DNA from: Hyperoodon ampullatus
Taxonomy: Eukaryota > Chordata > Mammalia > Artiodactyla > Ziphiidae
DNA: 64,000 nucleotides
Reading direction: 5' to 3'
Assembly (NCBI GenBank): GCA_949752795.1
Contig: OX457060.1
Span: forward strand, 105,040,949-105,104,948
In this document: piece after piece, positions 47,865 through 59,335 of the stretch
Position numbering within the stretch: the first letter of the stretch is position 1
Layout: each line of letters begins with the position of its first letter
Position numbers and translations under genes: made by a program
The notes under the pieces: model-generated
Seen by the model: the letters and a program-made list of their open reading frames with translations, nothing else
The model's database searches: none
What the model was told of the DNA's origin: nothing

Positions 47865-49610
47865 ACACTTTTTGTCCAGAAGAGAAAATCAACAATCATA
47901 AAAATAGGAAGTGTCAATCTAGCTTTATCCTTTAATACTTGGGGAATATCAGCAAGATTTTTCATAACTCTGTTACTTTTGAGACGAGGATGTCTGCAAG
48001 TTTCTGCTAGAGGATATTTGTAGCATAAAACATAGTGATTAAGAATAATATTCTACCTTATCCCCCTCAGTTCAAATCCTGGGTGGACTCCATGCTGTCT
48101 GTGAAAATGGGAAAGATATTTACTCATTTACTTTACCTTAATGCATAAAACTCTGTGAAATCAAAGTACTCTACCTTCTAGGAATTTTGTTAGGCCAAGG
48201 TTTTTAGCAAAAGTTATTTTGTTAGGCCGAAGTGATTTGGTATCTGTAAAGACTTGACAATAGTGCTGAAAAAAGGTATAGTTTTCTTTGTAATGCCTAT
48301 TTACATACCTAATAGAGAGCTAGAGAATTATAAGACCTGGTGAAACTTTTAAAATACTGTTTATACTCACATGCATGTTCAATGATAGATCACATTATAA
48401 AAACTAGAAATGACATTCTGTTTAATTTGAAAAGACATAACAGAACATGAAATAGTGAAACATTCCAGAGAAAAGTGGTAGAATCTCATTGCTTACAATC
48501 TATAGTGATTGGATTTCTTTGGGTTATTGTTATCTAAGCTATTAATATCCAGGTACATCTAATAGAAATGTTCATTTTTCTGCTCATTATTCAGGACCAG
48601 CTAAGGTGTATATATTTTCTTGAATAGCATAAAATAAATTAAAATAACATGAATACAATGTTATTTCTACCATATTATTCTACTTTCAGGGTTTTTGAAA
48701 GGACTATGTATCATTTATGTTCCTTTGTTTATGGATGATTATTGTAATGACACCATTGTTTACGATGCGGTTTTTATAAATTGTTCCTTGGATACATGAT
48801 TATTATTTTCCAACATCAGTTTTCTACAGTGATAAAATATAGCATACATATTTTCCTGAGCTTGAATTGATTTTTACAAATGGGTTTGGTCTAACAACCC
48901 AGTCAGCTTTGTTAATATTTCACTTTGTAACTGTTCAATGGGCAGTCTATTTAGCTGAATTGCCACAGTCAAGCATGTTATAAAGATTTCACTTTAGTAA
49001 ATGAAATGGTGGAAAAATATTACAATCTTTCAACAAGGATGCCAATCTTTTTATAGTCCTCTTAGGAAAGTTGGTCTTTCTGAGGTAAGTTGAACAACAA
49101 TCTCATTTGTTAGTGATCATGGTTGGAATGTAGTCTCTTAATTACATCGCCAAGTATTTTAATATTCTTATTGCACTTTTTAAACATGGTGTGGATAACA
49201 TAATTATACAGAGTGCATTGCACTCACATGTAGAGAGGCAGACATGAACTTCAACATAATTTTATAAATCAATAATGTAATCATGTGTAAAAACCTGCTA
49301 TTATGCACCTTACTGTTTTATTTTCCCTTGAGGCTGCTGTTTATTTTAAACTACAAAAACTTCTCAGAATTTTTTTTCTTGATTTGATTCTGTAATATGA
49401 TCTTGCCACATTACACTGATTTAAAAGATATGAAACTAATTTTCTTGAACTGTGTGTGTATGAAAAATATGAAACAGTTTCCTAAAAATTTTAATTCTCA
49501 GACTGATAAAGTTCTTGTTATATATTCCCTAGCCAGGATTTCTTTTTAAATTACCTTCTAGAAAATGTAATGGTATAACTGGATCAAGAATAATCAATAC
49601 TTTTATCTTT
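47865..49610. other. Unique AT-rich DNA, possible MIR scrap at 48025-48150
   Basis: A phrase 'agttcaaatcctgggtggac' after 'gtgattaagaa' may be a MIR core, but the rest does not follow well. Otherwise nothing was recognised. Confidence 0.35.
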
Positions 49611-49624
49611 TAAAATATCTATAT

Positions 49625-49839
49625 AGGGCTTCCCTGGTGGCGCAGTGGTTGAGAGTCCGCCTGCCAATGCAGGGGACACAGGTTTGTGTCCCGGTCTGGG
49701 AAGATCCCACATGCCGCGGAGCAGCTAGGCCCGTGAGCCATGGCCGCTGAGCCTGTGCATCCGGAGCCTGCGCTCCGCAACGGGAGAGGCCACAACAGTG
49801 AGAGGCCCGCGTACCACAAAACAAAAATAATAATAAAAT
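49625..49839 (+). mobile_element. CHR-type SINE, short form
   Basis: A complete plus-strand short-form SINE from 'gggcttccctggtggcgcag' through the CpG-rich body to an A-rich tail (A/AAT/AAAT). The A box TGGCGCAGTGG is intact. The B-box block has a substitution (ggtttgtgtcc). The target duplication is aaaatatctatat at 49612-49624 and aaaatatctagat at 49840-49852, with one mismatch. It sits in unique sequence. Minus-strand open frames through it are artefacts. Confidence 0.92.
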
Positions 49840-49852
49840 AAAATATCTAGAT

Positions 49853-51220
49853 AAATCATTTAAATAGCTACTGATATAGTTAAATAAATTGTCAGTTTAA
49901 TTTTCCTAAGAACCTATTTTGAAAACTATGCAATTGAATGTAGAAGCAAAAAGTTATTAAAATAACATATATTAGCATAAATATGTTGTAAATTAGAATG
50001 TAAATGCATTCTATTACTTAAATAGTCAATTTTGGATTTAAATTAAGTATAGTGGAGACTATAGAGAGGATAATTTGTTTCCATTGCCATAAACCTGCAA
50101 CCTGTATGTCTTTATAAACACACACACCCACAATTCACTCACACACATATATGAACATTTAAATGCAATTTATATGCATGGAAACATATAGAAAAAAAGT
50201 AATACTTTACATGTTTATTTTTTATTGGTCAGTGGCATACTATGGTTGAAAAAATATTAAGTTTTCAGCTTCCTGGTGTAATATATTTTAAAATACTTAA
50301 GATGCTACCATTCTAATAAAATGACACTTTCAAAAACATAAACATGTGGGGCATGTTTGAGATATTATCTCATACTTCTGAGATATTATCTCATGCTTCT
50401 GAGATGCCAATTGAAATATCAACAACTTCAAAGGAAACCTTAGGCTCAGTCCAAATAGCTGGAAAAAAAAAGAGAAACTGATCCCTTCCTAAAATAGCTC
50501 TCATACAATCACTTATAACCATTCAGGGTTCTGTCAAAATTTGCAAGTAAAAACATAGAATGAGCAACAAATAAATAAGAATGACTTTAATTCATATTAT
50601 GACTATAGACATAAAAAACATTTTCTAAAGCTTGCCAGAGCTAAGAAAAAGCAACCCCCTCTTTTTTTATTCCTGTCCTCTTTTCCACAGTATTCTAGGC
50701 TTTTAAAAATTATTATTTTTGTATTTTAATTAACAGCATTTTAATTAAGTCTATTTTAGTTTATTGCTTCTGCGTTAATCATCCCCTACTAAATTGTGAA
50801 CGACTTGAGAAGAGGGACTCTAGTTCATATTTGAATCATTTCACGTAGATCTTTTCAAGTATTACAAAGTATGTTTGGAATAAGTTGAGGCAATAAGTTG
50901 GTCATTTTTATTTTGCCTTTTCATGTTGCGTCCTCTTTACTCTTGATTATGGACAGTCCTGGGCAGGATGTACCTCCATTTGTAAAATAGTTTGGCCAAA
51001 TACACAAGTCAACTTGTTTCTGGGTTGAGCTTAAATAGTTGCCCTCCACTTTCACCCTAGAAAATAGGAGAAAAAAAATGATTCCTTACTTACAGTCCCC
51101 TAGACATTTGCTCTTTTGAATCATAGCTGATCCCAAAATAGATGCTAATTTTGGCAGATGTTAACAGATATTAATTAAGTATTCTCTTTATCAGCTTTGG
51201 TTCACATTTTAGTATCTAAG
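49853..51220. other. Unique AT-rich DNA
   Basis: A ~20-bp direct repeat (gagatattatctcatncttct) occurs twice at 50359-50402. A weak L2-like phrase is at 50790-50890. Nothing else was recognised. Confidence 0.42.
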
Positions 51221-51230
51221 ATTCACTATA

Positions 51231-52383
51231 ACGTAAGGCCAGACACTATAAAACTCTTAGAGGAAAACATAGGCAGAACACTATGACATAAATCACAGCA
51301 AGATCCTTTTTGACCCACCTCCTAGAGAAATGGAAATAAGAACAAAAATAAACAAATGGGACCTAATGAAACTTAAAAGCTTTTGCACAGGGCTTCTCTG
51401 GTGGCGCAGTGGTTGAGAGTCCGCCTGCCGATGCACGGGACACGGGTTCGTGCTCCGGTTTGGGAAGATCCCACATGCCATGGAGTGGCTGGGCCCGTGA
51501 GCCATGGCTGCTGAGCCTGTGCGTCCGGAGCCTGTGCTCCACACCGGGAGAGGCCACAACAGTGAGAGACCCGTGTACCACAAAAAAAAAAAAAAAAGAA
51601 AAAAAAAGAAAACTTTTACACAGCAAAGGAAAACATAAACAAGACAAAAAGATATCCCTCAGAATGGGAGAAAATATTTGCAAATGAAGCAACTGACAAA
51701 GGATTAATCTCCAAAATTTACAAGCAGCTCATGCAGCTCAATATCAAAAAAAACCAAACAACACAATCCAAAAATGGGCAGAATACCTAAATCGACATTT
51801 CTCCAAAGAAGATATACAGATTGCCAACAAACGTGTGAAAGGATGCTCAACATCACTAATCATTAGAAAAATGCAAATCAAAACTACAATGAGTTATCAC
51901 CTCACACCAGTCAGAATGACCATCATCAAAAAATCTACAAACAATAAATGCTGGAGAGGGTGTAGAGTAAAGGCAACCCTCGTGCACTGTTGGTGGGAAT
52001 GTAAATTGATACAGCCACTATGGAGAACAGTATGGAGATTCCTTAAAAAGCTAAAAATAGAACTACCATACAACTCAGCAATCCCACTACTGGACATATA
52101 CCCTGAGAAAACCATAATTCAAAAAGATACATGTACCACAATGTTCATTGCAGCTCTATTTACAATAGCCAGGACATGGAAGCAACCTAAGTGTCCATCA
52201 ACAGATGAATGGATAAATAAGATGTGGCACATATATACAGTGGAGTATTACTCAGCCATAAAAAGAAATGAAACTGAATTATTTGTTGTGAGGTGGATGG
52301 ACCTAGAGTCTGTCGCACGGAGTGAATTAAGTCAGAAAGAGAAAAACAAATACTGTATGCTAACACATGAATATGTAATCTGA
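51231..52383 (+). pseudogene. L1 ORF2 C-terminal fragment, split by a SINE
   Basis: From 51835 an open stretch of 182 codons encodes the end of ORF2: [14 protein letters not shown], the Cys motif CWRGCRVKA...HCWWEC, then [13 protein letters not shown] and a stop at 52383. The upstream part (51231-51834) encodes the preceding ORF2 region but is broken by stops and by the SINE. No endonuclease or reverse-transcriptase core is present, so it is a dead fragment. Confidence 0.88.
51391..51608 (+). mobile_element. CHR-type SINE, short form, inside the truncated L1
   Basis: A plus-strand short-form SINE with A box TGGCGCAGTGG and a B-box block GGTTCGTGCT. It has an A15 run broken by G in the tail. 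The duplication aaaagcttttgcacag (51375-51390) matches aaaacttttacacag (51609-51623) with a few differences. L1 sequence resumes right after it. Several CpGs have decayed to TpG or CpA. Confidence 0.9.
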
Positions 52384-52599
52384 AAAAAAAAAAGTGCTGA
52401 ATAACCTAGGGGCAGGACAGGAATAAAGACGCAGATGTAGAGAATGGACTTGAGGACATGGGGAAGGGGAAGAGTAAGCTGGGACGAAATGAGAGAGTGG
52501 CAGGGACATATATACATTGCCAAATGTAAAATAGATAGCTAGTGGGAAGCAGCTGCCTAGCACAGGGAGATCAGCTTTGTGCTTTGTGACCACCTAGAG

Positions 52600-52632
52600 G
52601 GGTGGGATAGGGAGGATGGGAGGGAGGGAGAT
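52600..52632 (+). other. G-quadruplex-type motif in the L1 3'UTR
   Basis: Runs of G (ggggtggga, taggga, ggatggga, gggagggag) lie on the L1 sense strand at the same place as in the inner L1. It has the pattern of the polypurine tract known in L1 3'UTRs. Confidence 0.72.
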
Positions 52633-52784
52633 GCAAGAGGGAAGAGATATGGGAACATATATATATGTATAACTGAATCACTTTGTTATACAACACAAAC
52701 TAACACACCATTGTAAAGCAATTATACTCCAATAAAGATGTTTAAAAAAAGGTTTAAAAAGTAAATAAATAAAAATTCACTATA

Positions 52785-53990
52785 CATTTTAGTCATATAT
52801 TCAGAACTTTACTTGGATTTAAATAGTTTTTGTTGCTCAGCATGAGAGAAAATTGCATTGTCCTATGAGATGCTTTTTTAAACCACCCGGGTAGTTTATA
52901 TTAATGTTAAATAATTAAATTTTATAGAAAGTACATATTTCTGCAGTCTTTGGAATATTTATGCTCAGTATGTGATCTCAGTGTTTAGTTGCTACTGGAA
53001 ATGTGGATTTCTAAGCTAAGAATAGCTATCACTATCCTGAACTTCTCACAGTACCATTCAAAACGCAGGACTGCTGTTGACTTACTCTGATGATTCCTCA
53101 CATAGGGGACCTGCTATAGGTCTTATTCATTTCTATTGTTGAATTGCATATGTTTGCATTTTTCCTGGACATGTCCTGAAATGGTTAAATTAAATAACAC
53201 TTCTCACCACATAATAAATACTAATTCAGTTTGACTCTTGCAACTGAGAATTGTGTGTTCCATTAAGAGATTTATTTTGAAGAGCTCACTAAGCCTAGTC
53301 TTGTTCCCCTACATGTTTTACATTGCCTTTTATATAAAAATACTTTTGTATCTTTCTGTTTGGTATGTGGCAGCAACTTTTTGGTACAGACTTATGTCTC
53401 CTGGCTGGAGTTCTCCTTCTAATTTCTTTGAGTTTCAGGGAAGTGTTGCCACATTTTGACATTTAGTTTGGAATTTGAAATTTGCAATGAGAAGGATGAG
53501 CTAGCGAAGTCTGTGCTGTGTCCTCAGGTCAGTGCATCAACATGAACAGATTGTGCAATAGGAACATAGTGCCAAGGGTTGTTTCATGACAATACAGGTA
53601 TAAATGTTACACTTGTAGACCTTCGACTTCAAAGATCTTTAAGAGTTTCTTTATAGATCTTTTTTAAATGTATGATTGGTGCTCTGCAGTAACATCAGTT
53701 TTCATCTTTAGATTTAACTCTTGTGTTATTTCACACTAGAATGTCAAAGTTTGGGCCACATATTTTAGCCATCCTAATCCTATTTTCATCTTGACCTTAT
53801 TCTCATCACCTCCCCCTGACATTTCTAGCTTCTCCATTTTCCTTCTGGCAAGGCTGCATGGTGTGGCCTAATCAGTTAATGACAAATTCATTGTCAAATA
53901 CATTATTACTGAATGAAACATTTAAAAAAGCATAGGAAGTTAAACACATGTACACACATATGACATCTTCCATATACCTCAATGGTAGTA
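52785..53990. other. Unique AT-rich DNA
   Basis: No repeat or gene was recognised. A 73-codon open frame at 53238-53459 has no family resemblance. Confidence 0.45.
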
Positions 53991-53994
53991 TTTA

Positions 53995-54118
53995 CTTATC
54001 TTCCTTTTTTGAACAGATTGTAAAATCCTTGGGAGTAGAGGGCAACATTCTATTCATTGTAGAGTTCCCAATGTTCATTGCTTGGCAACAAAATAAATTC
54101 AAAATATTTATTAATTAA
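53995..54118 (+). repeat. L2 3'-end relic
   Basis: Phrases 'attgtaaaatccttgggagt', 'agagggcaacattctattca' and 'aaaatatttattaattaaat' follow the L2 3' terminal order. Diverged. Confidence 0.55.
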
Positions 54119-54120
54119 AT

Positions 54121-54326
54121 CAGTTGTTCCCAATCTGGGGTTAATTTTCCTCCAAAGGGATATTTGGCAATGTTTAGAAACATTTTTTGGTTGTCATAAA
54201 TAAGGCATATTGCTGCTGGCATCCAGTGGGTAGAAGCTAGTGATACTGCTAAACATTCTACAATGCACGGCACAACCTATCTGCAACAAAGATTTATCCA
54301 GACCCAAATATCATTAGTGCCTAGAT
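54121..54326 (+). mobile_element. MER20 non-autonomous hAT-Charlie element
   Basis: The order of phrases is close to the MER20 consensus as I know it: 'cagttgttcccaatctgggg' start, 'gatatttggcaatgtttaga', 'cattttttggttgtcataaa', 'tggcatccagtgggtagaag', 'gctaaacattctacaatgca', 'atttatccagacccaaatat'. Length about 206 of the usual ~219 bp. It carries no protein. The extreme 3' inverted end is lost in an A-run. Confidence 0.82.
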
Positions 54327-54329
54327 TTA

Positions 54330-55670
54330 AAAAAAACTATAAATTAAATAGTATATTCATATTGTTGACAAATTCAACTTTCACCCATTTACAATTACCA
54401 GTTTTTGTAAATTACCATTATCAGTTCAATGACAATATCCAAAACAGAATAGGATAGAATCTGTGGTACGAAAAAAAAAATCGAATTCCAAACTGGAATT
54501 TTTAAATAACTTTGATTTATGGAGTGACTGAATTATTTTCTGAGCAGTTTAGAACTAATAGAGAATGCCATCCTGAACTTGTCTGTAGTCTGGGTGGTAA
54601 ATAGTAATTGCTTATGTCTGGCTAGTTCAGTTTGTTAGAACAGAATGCACATGAAGTTAATAATGCTTTGTAGCAACTTGGTCTTAACTTGTTCTGCGGC
54701 CACAGAAATGTCTGTTCCTTATCTTGACCTGGCTTAAGTGCCATTGATCACAAGAGGCAGGGATCAAAAGAAGGTGAATAGGTTCTTTTTAAACTATCAT
54801 CACTATTGTGTCAACAGGCTCAATGGCAGCTCCTCCTGCCAGCAGGTCAGCACTGGTGTCTTTATTCTGGAAGGACAGCTCATAAATTAAGCAGTTGACC
54901 TTTATGTCAGTCAATCAACATTGAGCTAGCCATGGCTGACAAAACCATTAACTTTGAGCAATGGCCACTTCACCAAAGCACAGATGCAGTATTTATGACC
55001 TGCACATTGTTGTCTTGGCCAAAATCTCAGTGACATTGTCTATTTCTCATTTTTTTTCCGTCCACTAAAAGGTAGGAAGTGATAATCAATAGCCTAGGAC
55101 ATTATCTGTGAAAAATTCAATGACTCAGAAGTTAAGGAGTATACAAAATGAAAATTCCAAGCAACGTGCCCATTTTACAACTTTGTGCATCAGAGAACAA
55201 AAAAAAATTAGAACTACAAAGAAATCAGTGATGTTTTCCATTAACCTATTGCATAGATGAAAAAACAAGAAAACAAAGAACTTCTACTAGGTTATACAAA
55301 TAGTGGACTATCTCGAGTAACTAACTCTAGCTTCTCATGAACCAGTTAAATAGTATCTGCCTTCTCTAATAAGGCCTAAGGAACTGAGAATCTGAGTTAG
55401 CCAGTATTTTATTTACAACTAAAATGTGCAAGAAATGTTGACACATTTAAGATGCTCTCTCCAGCCTTGGCAAAATAAGAAGTAATTAGAACTTCAGATA
55501 ATATTAGTATTGGCTGAAATAAAAATCCTATGTATATGTTGGAAAAAACTGGCTCATTTAACACAATTACTGCATATCTATAGAACATGTGGAGCATCTT
55601 AGAGACACAAAGACAAATCAAGCACAGATGTAGCCCTAAGGGAGTTTACAGACTACTGATAATATTAAGA
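54330..55670. other. Repeat-free non-coding DNA
   Basis: No gene was recognised. 54540-55060 shows no repeat features, has moderate GC content and few homopolymers, and contains a PBX/HOX-like tcaatca at 54911-54917. Whether it is conserved cannot be seen from one genome. Confidence 0.4.
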
Positions 55671-55675
55671 AAGAT

Positions 55676-56110
55676 ATTTGTATCAGGGTCTCATTAAGAA
55701 ACAAAGGGTACACTCAAGTTAGGAAAAGTTGAGAAAGGTTTGTTTACAGATGGACTTAATACAAAGGTGGGGGCAGTGTGTAAGGAAGCATAAATGTAGT
55801 GCAAGAACAGCAGTCTAGGAGCAGTGATGGAAATTCCCATGCAGGGGATTTATTGGGGAAAGGAAGTGAAGGAAGCAGGGTTGGTCAGATGCTCTAAATA
55901 TAAGGGGGAGGGAGGAGTCATGTCTTCCTAGAAATAGAATCATTAGAGTCGGCTGCTTAAGAAGATCAGTGGTTTGCTCTCAAGGGAGGGAACTAGAGGA
56001 ATTAATAGGCTGAATTTACTCTTTGCTGTCTCTTCAACTTCTGCCTGGCTAAGTGCAACAAGAAACAAAGTGGATTTAGAGAGCAGAAAGAAGATATTTG
56101 GCATGAATGT
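55676..56110 (-). repeat. LTR-like segment, reverse orientation
   Basis: Read on the minus strand, this stretch has an LTR-like layout: a CT-rich part, an AATAAA signal at about 55849-55854, and an end with 'ctttctcaacttttcctaac' and 'tttcttaatgagaccctgat'. I cannot name the family, and no retroviral gene is seen. It contains the left arm of the 65-bp inverted duplication. Confidence 0.35.
55824..55889 (+). repeat. Inverted duplication, left arm
   Basis: 66 bp that reappears in reverse complement at 56499-56563 with about 62 of 66 positions alike. The first 29 bases are identical. Flanks on both sides do not match the other arm. Confidence 0.93.
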
Positions 56111-56293
56111 CTTCCTTTTAAAACATGTTTGAGGGTTTTGTTTTCCTTTTTACATTAAAAATGAGTAACAAGTTTACATAATTGTTTGGTGAACACTGTG
56201 ATAACACCATCCTGATTCTCTTGTAAAGAATTAATAATTTATTCTGTACTTTCTGTCTATAGTTTTTAGCTCTCAGCCTTGTTTGGGAACTGC

Positions 56294-56384
56294 CATGGCT
56301 ATAGACAGCCATGTTGCTTAAGGTACATCCCCATGAGGGGTGCCCCATATACAATGATTGATCAGTGTGGGAGATCAATCATTG
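56294..56384. repeat. Two small perfect hairpins between the arms
   Basis: A 7-bp stem (catggct/agccatg) lies at 56294-56300 and 56307-56313. A 12-bp perfect stem (caatgattgatc/gatcaatcattg) lies at 56352-56363 and 56373-56384 with a 9-base loop. Confidence 0.9.
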
Positions 56385-56498
56385 ATCCGATCCATTTCCC
56401 CCAACTCTGGAAAACTCTGAATAGTTGTCCCAGCTTAATCTTCCATGCAGGGTTGACTGAGCTTTCCATTGAGATTGTAGCAGATCTCAACTTCTTCC

Positions 56499-56563
56499 TC
56501 TGACCAACCCTGCTTCCTCACTTCCCTTCCCCTGTAAATCCCCTGCATGGGAATTTCCATCAC
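56499..56563 (-). repeat. Inverted duplication, right arm
   Basis: Reverse complement of 55824-55889. Differences are a tt/ca pair, one a/g change and a one-base gap. The arms lie about 610 bp apart. Confidence 0.93.
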
Positions 56564-56937
56564 AGAATCTGTTTCCTGGAAAGCCCACAGGGACAACTGG
56601 TGTTAGTAGTCATCTGGTGGACTAGAGATAGGACTCTGGAACTGAATTACCTGCTTTTTGGTTGGCAATGACCCCATCACCGGTAGGAGGTGGAGTATAG
56701 ATGGCTCCTGGCACAAAGTACCAATGTAATTGTTGGAACATTTACCTGAGGTGGTGTACTGCTGGAAGGGATTGCACTCGATGGTTTGATATATCAGGTA
56801 TATGAGAGAGGAAGAGTAAAATGTAGCTTAAAGAACCTGTAATTGGCTGCATATGCTAAATGTTATTGCTTTAGGAAAAGAAAAGGAAAGATTCAAAGTA
56901 ATTAATTGACAACTGAAAGCCAAGTATGAAAGCTAGG

Positions 56938-56946
<9 letters not shown>

Positions 56947-56970
<24 letters not shown>

Positions 56971-57159
56971 GGTACGCGGGCCTCTCACTGTTGTGGCCTC
57001 TCCCGTTGCGGAGCACAGGCTCCGGACGCACAGGCTCAGCGGCCATGGCTCATGGGCCCAGCCACTCCACGGCATGTGAGATCTTCCCGGACCGGGGCAC
57101 GAACCCGTGTCCCGTGCATCGGCAGGCGGACTCTCAACCACTGCGCCACCAGGGAAGCC
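56947..57159 (-). mobile_element. CHR-type SINE, short form, with a 29-T tail
   Basis: A reverse-orientation short SINE. The tail is an unbroken T run at 56942-56970. The body is CpG-rich (tacgcgggcc, ccggacgcac, ggcaggcgga) and the head ends in 'ctgcgccaccagggaagcc'. The 14-bp duplication ctagggggattttt is perfect at 56933-56946 and 57160-57173. The pure long tail, retained CpGs and perfect duplication make it the youngest-looking SINE here. Open frames on both strands are artefacts. Confidence 0.94.
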
Positions 57160-57173
57160 CTAGGGGGATTTTT

Positions 57174-58595
57174 AACACATGAAGAGGATTTTACTTTCTG
57201 CAGTAGAGTCAGAGAAAACTGAGGGTTAGGCCCGGGGCTTATTCATAGGAGCAACAGAGCTCCAAAGATGGTTTAACTCTCCACCTAATCAGGTGTGCTA
57301 TGCTAAGGTCAGGGCCCTGGTTAAGAAAGAACTTGACCTTGACACATGGGATGGGAGCATCTGGATTAATGGGACTTATAAACTTTGAACTCCCCAATTC
57401 CCCTGAACCCTCAGAGCTGGAGAAATGTCTCACTCCGTATTTAGGGCTAGTAGTCCTACTTTTCTTGAAGTTGCTGGAGAGGCTTCGCTCATACAAGTTA
57501 GCATATACCCCATCCTCAAGCTCTGTCTCCAATTCCCCTCTTGGCCACTAGGAGTAAGTCAGGACATAACCCAGTTGGAGACATGCAGGGCCAGATGAGG
57601 GAAGAAATGGACAATATCCTCACAGGAGCTGAAGGACATACTCAGCCTTAGTATGCCTGAGATGGTAATCTGAGGGTGCTTGATCAAGGAGCAGGGTTGA
57701 GGGAAAAAAGAGGCAAGAAAAAGAATCACCATTTTGTCAAGGTTAATTGAATCTGATCATTGGGAGTATACAGTGGGTCTGTTGTTATTCAGTGGGGGCA
57801 GAATGTATAATCCAGGTGCTGTACTTGGGGTCTCTTGATACTGTTTTGCCCTATTTAGATAGTGAATGGGCAAGTGCAACAAGCCTGCTTGATAAGGATG
57901 TGATGACTAAGGGCTCAAACTTCTCACGGGTTAAGAATGCATCATGCCTTGGGACCAGCAAATATGCTAGTTGATGTCGAAGGGAATAGATAGAATGGAT
58001 AGTAGTGAAGGAAAATAAAGTAACATTTGTGGCTCCCATAACCGTTTCGAGCAGTAGTGTCTGCAGTTTTTCTCACTAATTCTCTTCATCTAAATTTCCC
58101 CAGCAGGAGAGGCTTACAGGCGCTCTGGGCTAACTGCTCCCTGAATTTATAAAAGAAGTGGTTCCAAGTGGTGTAAGGGACAGACATCTCCCAGATCCCC
58201 CTTTAAGAATGAAGCTGCTAGGCGAACTGTCAGTACATAGCTAGTCCTCCTCTCTCAGCCTCATTTTGAGATTGTCTTTGCTGAAGACAAGTGCCTTGCT
58301 CGAAGTCATGTCTTCTTTCTGGGAGAGTCCACATCTGATGAAGACTACGAGGCTGTAAAGATAATGGCTCTCTTACCCCAATTCAGGGTAACTATGAAGG
58401 GTTATTCCAGCTTTACCTGGTTTGGATGGCATCTCTATTGAGACAGCGCCACTGCTCAATTTCTTTCTCTACGCAGTCTTCTTCATTTATTCCCAAAGGA
58501 CTTGAACCTAAGAGCTCTCCCTAATAAAATTCTTGCACTCTAATCTGCATCTCAGAATCTTTTTCCAAGAGATCCCCACTTGCAACAGCTGGTGA
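57174..58595 (+). repeat. Candidate endogenous-retrovirus remnant, family unknown
   Basis: The right end has an LTR-type layout: 'ctccctaataaaattcttgc', then 'actctaatctgcatctcaga', then 'cccacttgcaacagctggtg'. A related phrase, 'cagaatctgtttcctggaaa' followed by 'gggacaactggtg', lies at 56562-56600, so two related ends may bound the stretch, with the SINE inserted between them. No gag, pol or env motif could be read in any frame. The longest frames, 97 codons minus at 57239-57532 and 75 plus at 57747-57974, show no family resemblance. It is a low-confidence call. Confidence 0.33.
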
Positions 58596-58599
58596 GATG

Positions 58600-59160
58600 T
58601 ATATTTGTACCATTGGGTGGAAATATCATCATATGTTGGGCAGGTTTTTACAAAGCTGTACTAAAATCATTGCTAATCTGCATTGCTTTAAAGTACTATA
58701 CTGTTTTCACTTTCTCACAATGAATACTTAACACTTAATTGTATTTTATTTTGTATTTTTTCTGGCTTCCTTAATAGGATATATTTGAATTTATAGTTTT
58801 TATATTGTATACATGGAAAATTTTGCCATATCAACAAATAGAGAATTACAAAATTAGGGAAGTGAATGGTCTTATAATCTAGTTTATCTCTCTGTTAGCC
58901 TTTCTCACTTTCCAAACAATTATTAAATCAAAGAAGGTGTTTTTTAATTTCTTTCTTCAAAAACATCATAACTGAATTTCAAATGGAAGAGCCAGAGTTG
59001 AACAGAAATGCTGTGGATGACATGGACAGAAAATGAGAATGAAACAAACTAACTAAAAGTCCTATTTGGACCGTTAGTTAACTATTTGGACTGGTTAACT
59101 GTTAGTGGAGAGTTAGCAAACTATTAATTACTTACCTCTTCCTATGTCTGTCTGATTTGT
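58600..59160. other. Unique AT-rich DNA
   Basis: No gene or repeat was recognised. Confidence 0.45.
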
Positions 59161-59199
59161 CCATTAATCTATAATTGCCCCCTTTTATGTTGATTTATT

Positions 59200-59333
59200 G
59201 CCGGTGTTTCCCACTAGACTATAAGCTCCATGACATATTGGTGACATTGTCAGTCTTATTTATTGCTGTACCTCAAATAGCTAGCATAGTTCCAGTACAT
59301 AGTAGCTACTCAATGAATATTTGTTGAATGAAA
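59200..59333 (+). repeat. L2 3'-end relic
   Basis: The classic order 'agactataagctccatgaca', 'gcatagttccagtacatagt', 'agctactcaatgaatatttg', 'ttgaatgaa' marks the L2 3' end. Old and non-coding. Confidence 0.78.
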
Positions 59334-59335
59334 GA

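Larger units (their letters stand above)
51231..52774 (+). mobile_element. 5'-truncated plus-strand L1 with a nested SINE
   Basis: About 1.3 kb of L1 (without the SINE) holds the end of ORF2, a 3'UTR with the quadruplex-type G tract at 52600-52632, a conserved 3' end ('tgtataactgaatcactttg'), and an A-rich tail. The 10-bp duplication attcactata lies at 51221-51230 and 52775-52784. It is close in sequence to the inner L1 at 34-41 kb but more decayed. A SINE is inserted at 51391-51608. Confidence 0.9.

Noticed and set aside
57239..57974. Possible retroviral protein fragments
   Set aside because: No gag, protease, reverse-transcriptase, integrase or env motif could be read in either strand. Kept only as a low-confidence LTR-type remnant.
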